Positions 53,765-61,019 of a stretch of 64,000 bases of DNA are shown in pieces. Positions within the stretch are counted from its first letter, which is position 1. Every line of letters starts with the position of its first letter. Both the position numbers and the translations under genes were made by a program. The DNA lies in contig NC_046683.1 of the NCBI RefSeq assembly GCF_009870125.1, positions 9,610,001 through 9,674,000 of the forward strand, in the 5' to 3' direction. Origin of the DNA: Drosophila pseudoobscura. Taxonomy: Eukaryota; Arthropoda; Insecta; Diptera; Drosophilidae. Below the pieces are notes generated by a model. The model was not told the origin of the DNA. It saw nothing but the letters and a program-made list of their open reading frames with translations, and ran no database searches.

Positions 53765-55422
53765 TTACTGATCGGAGTCCTCTTCAGTGCTACTGTCACT
53801 GCCAACCTGCGATGGCTCCGAGTCGGCTGCAAAAAACTCCTCTAGACCCGTCACCTCGATCTCAACATCTAGAAATGTGGCCAAAGGGATCACAATTTTA
53901 CTCACAGCCCGGCCCAATGCCATGAGATGCTTCTCCATAAGCTGAAAATAGCGACAGCGATGTCTGTGGAATGGAATAGGAAGACGGCGGGAAGGGGAAA
54001 GATTATCATTAACCAGTTGATAGGCAGGCATACGGTAGACAACTCACCTGCAGTACTTATGATTCTCGCAGAGTTCCTCTTCAGCCGGACGCTTGCGAGA
54101 CTTACGAGCTTTGGGCTGAGCCGAGGTTTTGTCGTATTCATCGGACGGTGTGGGGGGCAGAGATTGCGAGAGTGGCCCTCTCTCCCCTATTGGCGGAGTC
54201 AAAAAACGATTTGTCGTCTTATTCTTTGTTGGGGCTATGAAACCCTTCTCGCCCTCGACTTCCTTGGCGTTGTCCTGCTGATTTGGTGGCACGTTTTTCG
54301 CTGTCTCAGGAATGAAAACAAATGGTTCAGGTGCGACGACGACCTCCACCCCATTGTCGTTCGCATCTTCACCTATTTCCGTCTTAATCTGCACCACCTT
54401 TTTTGGAGTTTTAGGACTTGGGGGCACGATTTCCGGTGCCACTTCGATGGTTACGTTTTTGGTTACCTGCCCTCTCTCCCCTATTGGCGGAGTCAAAAAA
54501 CGATTTGCCGTCTTATTCTTTGTTGGGGCTATGAAACCCTTCTCGCCCTCGACTTCCTTGGCGTTGTCCTGCTGATTTGGTGGCACGTTTTTCGCTGTCT
54601 CAGGAATGAAAACAAATGGTTCAGGTGCGACGACGACCTCCACCCCATTGTCGTTCGCATCTTCACCCATTTCCGTCTTTATCTGCACCACCATTTTTGG
54701 AGTTTTAGGACTTGGGGGCACAATTTCCGGTGCCACTTCGATGGTTACGTTTTTGGTTACCTGCTTAGTCACTTTCGACTGCGCATTCAGATCATTCGTC
54801 GCATTCTGTGCATGCGAATGATGGTCATTCTTCTTGATCATGAATTGATGGATTTCACCGAAAAACTCCCATTTCTCGTTGATTGCTGCGATGATCTGAT
54901 TGGTGATTGGCGCACTGATGCCATTTCTCATATTGAGATAGACTTGCAATAGGGCTTGCCATTTATTTCGCAGTTCTTTCCCATCAAAATCATCGATCTT
55001 AGCCGTTTCCTTAAAAGCCCTGCAGAGGTGCAAATGCATCGTTAGTGTTCGATCTACATACATTTGTTCCGAAGCTTATTTCGTACACCCCACATGCCTG
55101 TATACGTTTTACACCGCTTATTTCGTACACCGTTTAAAAGGCAAGCCTGTACCCTGGCAATACGCAATAAAATAAAAAACAAGAAACTTACTTCCAATCC
55201 CGATCGCTCCGCAGCGAGGGTTTCTTGAACATATGATCCGCACTTATGCGCTTTGTCACCAGGCGGCGCGTCTGCTCTACGGTCCCTACAAATGCAGTAG
55301 GAACAAACAAACAAAAAAAAAGACAAAAAATGGCCTGCATCAGAATAGCGTGGGAAACACGTGTGCTCGTCGTCCAACTTACATGATTTCGAGTCACTTT
55401 TAGTGTATGTATGATGCTCCAT
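53765..55422 (-). CDS. Myb/SANT-like (trihelix) DNA-binding protein, copy 2, with internal duplication
   Basis: The exon structure is the same as copy 1 (55422-55383, 55285-55192, 55019-54048, 53963-53765) and gives 434 residues. The trihelix domain (about 13-75), basic patch and acidic C-terminus are preserved. The linker contains two near-identical 98-residue units in tandem (54176-54469 and 54470-54763 at the DNA level), so it is 98 residues longer than copy 1. The frame is intact, and other changes are few (for example Tyr to His in the KNDHHSYAQ segment). Unlike copy 1, it is no longer inside a functional Vav intron, since only a fragment of the following Vav exon survives. Expression is not shown by the sequence, but the whole upstream region was copied. 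Confidence 0.8.
54176..54763. repeat. Tandem 294-bp in-frame duplication in trihelix copy 2
   Basis: Two head-to-tail 294-bp units (54176-54469 and 54470-54763) differ at a handful of bases. 294 is a multiple of three, so 98 residues are duplicated without a frameshift. Copy 1 has one unit. Confidence 0.95.
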
Positions 55423-55946
55423 TTCGTTTATTTTTTATTAAACAAAATCCGATGAGGTTCAAAGATTTTTCTCAACCGCGCACAATGCTCACACACACCA
55501 AAATGGAGTTGTCAAACCGTCGATGGCAGTAGTATCGATGGTTTTGCTACTATTAATGATACTATCGTGCTCTTATCGTTCGAAATCAAAACTATCGAGT
55601 GGCGCCACTACCGATGGTTTGACAGCTCTACACCACCAGCGAAAATTGACAAAATTAAATTCTGCCACTAACCATACAGTATACTGTATACTGTATACTG
55701 TTCTAGGTCTCTTGGCATCGCCAAGTTGTCGTGCGGGGTTCAACAATCGATAGTAAAATATCGGATGTAGGATATCGATGCGATGCTTTGTGCTCGATGA
55801 ACGCGGTGAAAACCAATCGAGCTCAAACATTTCAAGTATCGATTTTACTTTATGTTTTCGTTAAAAGTTTTGCCTATGTTTATGCTTTTGTTCGATTTCT
55901 ATGATATTATAATTTGGTATTGTTTGATTTTGTCATTTTCGTTTAG

Positions 55947-56045
55947 TACCACCGACAATATTGCATGCAATGGAACCGGTTACGATCACAGCAAAACAAA
56001 AGAAGAGGAGGTCTACCAAGACTTGTGCGCCCTGCACAGGACGAG
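55947..56045 (+). pseudogene. Duplicated fragment of a Vav exon
   Basis: This 99-bp fragment corresponds to the first 99 bases of the Vav exon at 46450-46558, with its splice acceptor still present. It encodes GYDHSKTKEEEVYQDLC, with a few substitutions. It stops at the point where block A' is joined to scar sequence and block C', so there is no donor and no downstream Vav. It is a relic of the duplicated Vav, not a working exon. Confidence 0.9.
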
Positions 56046-56187
56046 CCCATGCAGCGCTATTCCCATGCCGAGGATTTTAGCCATCGTTTAAAGAGATATC
56101 TAAAGATCTCTTAGTGAGATATGTATTTCGCGAGACATAATATAACTTAAATTCATAGGATAGTCCTCCCTTTTTCGTATGAAAACT

Positions 56188-56193
56188 TTTATT
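56188..56193 (-). terminator. Polyadenylation signal for secreted-protein gene copy 2
   Basis: Minus-strand AATAAA, identical in context to that of copy 1. Confidence 0.6.
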
Positions 56194-56274
56194 GCAAACA
56201 AAAAAATTTGTAATATTAGATCTTAGCTACTGGGAGCAGGGGGAGCGGTGCGGAAACGGGAATGAAATGTGCGA

Positions 56275-57360
56275 TCACGGAACGGGTCCCCGTCGCCGCA
56301 GAATTTTGACCAAGCGACGGCGACGATGTTGGTTAGCTGGCAGTGCTACTGCTTCAGTCGTGATCTCCGCCGGCGGCGGCTGCTCCTCATCCGGATTGGT
56401 GCCCTGGGCATAGCTGTAGCTGATGGTACGCTTGTAGATGCGTTGCTCTTGCTCCGATTGCTGTGATTGTTGGGCACGTGGCTTCCGTTTGGAGGAGGAG
56501 GCCTTGGACTTGGTCTTGGTCTTGGATGCGACTGAGGATAGGGCCTTCTCCTTTCTTCGCTTTTCCTGGACATCATAGCAGCGCTCTAGTCGCTTGCCCT
56601 TGCTGTCCTTGCACTGATAGCAGACGCGTTTACCTTTCTGCCGACGCACACAAAGGCTGCTGGGGGCGGATGACTCCTCCTTTGCTTCTACGGTAACGGA
56701 TTCTTGCTCACTGCCGTCGTCATCCTCCTGCGGATTGTCGCGATAGCGCTTGTACTGGCTGCCACTGTCATAGGCATACTTCTGCGGCTGTTCCGCATTC
56801 GAGTAGCTGCAGGTCTCCGAGACTTCATTGTTTTTGGCCTGGCGGCAAATCTCGCAGAGCTGGCCCTGACGCTGCACGCGACGGCAGCGCTGATCTTTGT
56901 GGTTGCTGGCCTCCGCTTGTGTCTGCTCCAGGCTACTGCTGCCCTCATCTCCATCTGCATCCCCATCGTCCGAGGAAGCCCGATCGAAGTATTCCTTCAC
57001 AAACTTTTCGTAGTTGCGCTCGTAGTCCTCACTAGAATGCGGCGCTTCATGGCTGGTCTCGCCACTCAGGCTCTCCAAGTCATCATCTGCCACATCCACA
57101 TCCTCATCCTCATCCGCCTTGGGTTCGGCCTGAGACTGAGTTTCTGCCAGGACCTGTATCATTTCGGGAAGCTTTCCCATTTTGCTCTGGTCCACATCTG
57201 TTAGGGTGAGTGCATCCAATCGTTGCAGCAGCTTGCCCGGTGAAAACGCCTCCCAATAGTTGACACTGCCGTCGTACGAGTCCGACATGGACACGGCTAG
57301 GCCAAGCAGCAGCAGCAGCTCCGGCAACAGCATGGTAATCAAAGCATCATGTCTCAGCAA
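56275..57360 (-). CDS. Secreted protein with two four-cysteine repeats, copy 2
   Basis: This encodes the same 361-residue protein as the gene at 50823-51908: signal peptide, acidic region, two C-x9-C-x2-C-x10/11-C modules and a basic tail. I found one synonymous third-position difference (ACG versus ACC for a threonine in KRTISYS) and no amino acid change. Upstream sequence is retained almost completely, so both copies may be transcribed. The convergent partner here is not Vav but only the Vav exon relic. Confidence 0.8.
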   Translation of the reverse strand: MLRHDALITMLLPELLLLLGLAVSMSDSYDGSVNYWEAFSPGKLLQRLDALTLTDVDQSKMGKLPEMIQVLAETQSQAEPKADEDEDVDVADDDLESLSGETSHEAPHSSEDYERNYEKFVKEYFDRASSDDGDADGDEGSSSLEQTQAEASNHKDQRCRRVQRQGQLCEICRQAKNNEVSETCSYSNAEQPQKYAYDSGSQYKRYRDNPQEDDDGSEQESVTVEAKEESSAPSSLCVRRQKGKRVCYQCKDSKGKRLERCYDVQEKRRKEKALSSVASKTKTKSKASSSKRKPRAQQSQQSEQEQRIYKRTISYSYAQGTNPDEEQPPPAEITTEAVALPANQHRRRRLVKILRRRGPVP

Positions 57361-57511
57361 CGGCCGGCCCTTTTAAGGCCTTCCTCTAGCTCTTTTGGGG
57401 CCAATGAAGCGTATCGTGCGGCAATTGGCAAAGCAACCGCAGAGCCATCAGGAAGTGGTGGCTCAACGATTGGGCCTGGGACCGGTAGGGAAGTGCAAAT
57501 GAAAGGCAAGA

Positions 57512-57517
57512 TTTATT
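57512..57517 (-). terminator. Possible polyadenylation signal for the EBAG9-like gene
   Basis: Minus-strand AATAAA lies about 170 bases past the EBAG9-like stop codon. It is inside block C', upstream of the secreted-protein gene. The equivalent site in the first copy (about 52060) has no gene to serve. Confidence 0.45.
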
Positions 57518-57686
57518 TTGTGTGCCCAATCAACTAAATCCAAGCCACTCTTGTACTAGAAACTGTACTGGAAGGCAGCCGATAAAGAAACAGCCAAATG
57601 GGAAAAACAGTACGGGGAAAATGGACATGGAATGCTAAATGATGGGAGTGGGGTAGTAGGGGAGGAAGAAGGCGGCACATTGACAG

Positions 57687-58481
57687 CTACGCAACGCGAT
57701 GGATGTCGCTCAGGCGCTGGGCTCCAATGGTCGGTTGGACGGCTTTGGTCAACGGCTGACGCTGTTGCCGCGCCTCGCGCCGCTTCTCGCGTATGATTTG
57801 CTTGGTCCCTGAGGTATCCAGCTCCTCCCAGCCGCCAGGATTGTCATCCACCCAGTCCTCGAGATCGGCCTGCAGGCAGTAAAACAAGGCGAAAGTCAGA
57901 TAAATTCTTCGAGGGAACAATGGCTACGATCTTACAGTATCGCTTATGGGTACCACATCCTGGGCCTGCAGTCTTGAAAAGTCGGTTTGTTGGTTGGACG
58001 CAGCCGTGGCTGTGGGATCGTCCAGAAAGTATTTCACCTGGGGCTTGATGGTGGGCGTCAGCTCCTGCAAAATCGAACACAATTATAGATTATTTGGGAC
58101 ATGTCACCGTCTGTGCCGAATACCAATACCACTCACACTAAAGAAATCCGGCTCGGGCTCTTCTTTGGGCGGCGTTGGGGGCTGGGCCATGCGCTGACGG
58201 TATTGCTCTATGTGCTCCTCCACGGTTCGGGGGCTGTCGTCCCACGAGTTCCAGTCCCGCTCCCTTCCGATTGACCGACTGCCACCACCGCCACCTGCTG
58301 ATCCAGCAGCCGCCGCGAAGTCCCCCCGCTCCACAATTACGTTGACGGCTTGGAGCTGGTCCCCGTTGGATGTGATACCACCGCCGCTGTGGCTCAATTT
58401 CCGGCGCCGCGAGAAGCAGCATAAGGCACGCCGGCAAAGCGTAACGATGCTGAGCAGCAGCATCCTGATTTGTTGCAACAT
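57687..58481 (-). CDS. EBAG9/RCAS1-like Golgi membrane protein
   Basis: Three exons (58481-58137, 58064-57936, 57869-57687) join in phase to give 218 residues, near the ~213 of human EBAG9. A hydrophobic N-terminal anchor (about 5-22) with clustered cysteines (RRALCCFSRRRKLS) is typical of the family's palmitoylated Golgi anchor. WNSWDD resembles the WTSWDE motif of the mammalian protein. PEPDFFSELTPTIKPQ matches its EPDYFKDMTPTI segment. ADLEDWVDDNPGGWEE followed by a charged coiled coil completes the pattern. EBAG9 is known to modulate secretory-vesicle and Golgi traffic. Function here is inferred from homology. Confidence 0.85.
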
Positions 58482-60158
58482 AATTGCCGAAAACGAGCTA
58501 TTTTAAAAAATTCGACCCTGTGTTGTTGTTTTGTTCGCGATTGACCATTATATGTAGAAATATACCAAAATATACCGTCTCATTTTAAAAATATACCTAA
58601 AATATACTGACTAATTCAAGATATTTTTTACATATTCCTCGTTTTTGATCTTCCGTCGAATATTACTAGCTAGATAGAACCCTCAGCAATGCCCAAATAA
58701 TTGTAGGCCGTTGATGAATAAAATTTCTTTAAGATTGGCTAGTTTTAAGTCCTTGCCTTAATTGTATTTTGATAAAAAAAATTGGCTTAAAGAAAATAGT
58801 TCAACAAAAAAAACAGTCGCAATGTTGCTGGTATTTGAAGATATGATGTATTAGCACTTTGTGTACCCTATTTCGTTAATTTAATATGAATATATGAAGA
58901 TAAAACGTAATTAATAAAGACCTTTTCTCAAATTGACATGTTTTAGACATTTTCATTAATATGATTAGTATCTTGCATATACATATATACATCTCGATCC
59001 TGATACCCATTCTAGGTCTCTGTAAGATTACAATAAACTGAAAAATATCGTTGTGATATTTAAAACCGAGACAAAGTTGTTTTTACCTTCTTTGGAGCCT
59101 GTGAGGACAAACGTTTTTTCAACTCTATAGTATCCTTTTCCCTAGGGCATGTCCAGAAACATTTTGAGTGAACTAGCAAGATTTTGATCTTCCATCGAAT
59201 ATTACCAGTTATATAGAACCTTTAGCCATGCCCACATCATTTTATCCAATTACTGATTCAATTTTCTACTTGACTGGTCAATTCTTAATACTTGCTTTTA
59301 TTGGTTTTCTATATAAAGTTGAAAATGAAATTTAATAGATTGATGAAATTGACAAAATATATCATTATATACCGATATACCGTCGGTTCAATTTTGACCT
59401 TAGATACTGGCAAATTATTTGTATTCAAGTTCCATCATATTCCTCGATTCTTATGTTCGGTTGAAAATTACTAGTTATCGTGGACCCTCAGGGCTGAACT
59501 CATAATCTTATCTTATTATTAAATTAATTTCCTACAAGACTGCATCAATTTAAGTCTTCATCTTTATTGTATTGCTTATAAAATAAGGTTTAATTTCCAC
59601 TAAATTTATTTCCTTACATGGTAACTACAAGCTTACTACACATTTGCTACATATTAAATACATTTTTATGTAATTACCAAAATTTACATATCGATGCAAT
59701 ATTGATATTTGATATTATAATTGCGCATACAAAATTTAAAATTAATTTTTCCCAATATAATAACAATAATTTGCTCAAAATTGATTCTTTATTGATATGT
59801 ACTATATAGTAAATATATATATATATGTATATATATATATAAAGTGCTCGATTTTGTACAATATATTTCAATTTGGATAGTTCGATAAAAAATGAATGGC
59901 TTATAAAAAGAAAAGAATTGGCAAAACATCCCAATGTTTTAATTTTTTAATTACGAATCTTTTTGACAATACAACTATATTCAAAATATTTAGGAAAAAT
60001 CGTAATTGCCTTCGATCGCCAACTTTACTATCGATGCTCGTACGGTACGTAGTCGAACCGCAGCACTGCCAATTCCGTTGGCCGCCATAAGTTGAAACAT
60101 TTTTTTACAGTTTTTATTTTTATTTCAGACAGAGAATTCAAGCAAGTGTGAGTGGTTT
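58482..60158. other. AT-rich intergenic region with degenerate repeats
   Basis: About 1.7 kb of AT-rich sequence holds three diverged copies of a segment containing GATCTTCC(A/G)TCGAATATTAC (near 58645, 59190 and, weaker, 59445), and AATATACC motifs at 58560-58605. A TATA microsatellite lies at 59813-59842. No gene was seen. Confidence 0.5.
60113..60118 (-). terminator. Possible polyadenylation signal for the SLC16-like gene
   Basis: Minus-strand AATAAA lies about 40 bases past the stop codon of the transporter gene, in T-rich sequence. Confidence 0.4.
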
Positions 60159-60822
60159 TCAGTGGACAACAGTACTGCGGCCCGTGTCGGGCACATCCTC
60201 GTGATCGACGTTATTGCGTTCGATTTTGTTACGTCGCCGAAATTTAACAATGAGCACCTCGATGACCCAGGGTACGGCGCAAAGAATCATAAACCCGTTC
60301 AAAATGTGAAAAACTAATAAGTAGTCGCGTGTCTTGTCGCGGATAATGCCGACGATCGGTCCGATGAGAAACATGGCGTTTCCTTGCGTGAACATAAACA
60401 GTCCGTAGCCGGTGGCAAATCTGTGCGGGAACAAGAGTATTAATGATTATAAATCCAACGCTCAATAGATCGCAAACCGACCTCTCTTTGGGCAAATAGT
60501 CGGCAAAAACAAGAGGCAGCGGCACATGCAGCCACGTGCGCAAAAAGCCTATAACTCCGGTGATGCAGGCCATTCCCACGAACTCTGTGATTCCATTAAA
60601 AACTGGTGAGTGAATGAAAAAAAGTGTAAGTTTCTATTAGGCCCCCTGCTTTTCTTCCTCCAATGGAGGTTGCGTACCAAATCTAGCAAAGACCGTGAAG
60701 ACAGCTCCGGCCAAGTAAATATATCGGGAGGGCACTTGTATGCAAACAGCGGTGACGGCCAGAAAAATTCGCGATGTTAAATCGGCGGCTGCTCCAATTG
60801 CTATAATAGTAGCAGTGTCGGG
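60159..60822 (-). CDS. C-terminal part of an SLC16-like (MFS) transporter
   Basis: Three in-phase exons (60822-60678, 60602-60482, 60420-60159) encode the last 175 residues of a membrane transporter. Segments include AVFTVFARF, ITEFVGMACITGVIGFLRTW, PLPLVFADYLPKERFATGYG, IGPIVGIIRDKTRDYLLVF and a final helix followed by a basic cytosolic tail. This is the pattern of the C-terminal half of monocarboxylate-type (SLC16) carriers. One donor (GTCGGT) is weak. The first exon begins at an acceptor, so earlier exons must lie further right. I find none before the window ends, because that side is filled with tandem repeats. Either a repeat-filled intron continues past the window or the gene is truncated. 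Confidence 0.75.
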
Positions 60823-61019
60823 CTGTGGGTAGGGATGGAACAACAACCATTATATTATATACATATGTACATATATAGTTTACGAATATATTTCAATATA
60901 TTTCTGCGCTTTAAAAAGCCAAATATGTAGCTATTTCCAAGTGAAAATGCGGCATTTCCCCCCCCCTCTCATTCAGTAAAAACCGAACCACGAGCAGGAA
61001 ACTTTTTCCCCTTCTACCA

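Larger units (their letters stand above)
52108..56045. repeat. Segmental duplication, block A' (second copy)
   Basis: This is the second copy of 42377-46548. It joins block C at a junction with 3-bp microhomology (TAG, 52105-52107). It ends inside a Vav exon where the rest of Vav has been deleted. Differences from the first copy are a missing ~110 bp near its left end, four minisatellite units, a 294-bp in-frame duplication in the gene and a truncated inverted repeat. Confidence 0.95.
56060..57559. repeat. Segmental duplication, block C' (second copy)
   Basis: This is the second copy of 50599-52107. Its right edge continues into single-copy sequence leading to the EBAG9-like gene, so it occupies the ancestral right-hand position. 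The first copy instead runs into block A'. Confidence 0.95.

Noticed and set aside
42377-57559. Possibility that the two blocks are only an assembly artefact
   Set aside because: The copies differ in minisatellite number, a 294-bp duplication, a ~110-bp indel and point changes, and the junctions carry microhomology and a templated scar. An uncollapsed haplotype is still worth excluding with long reads.
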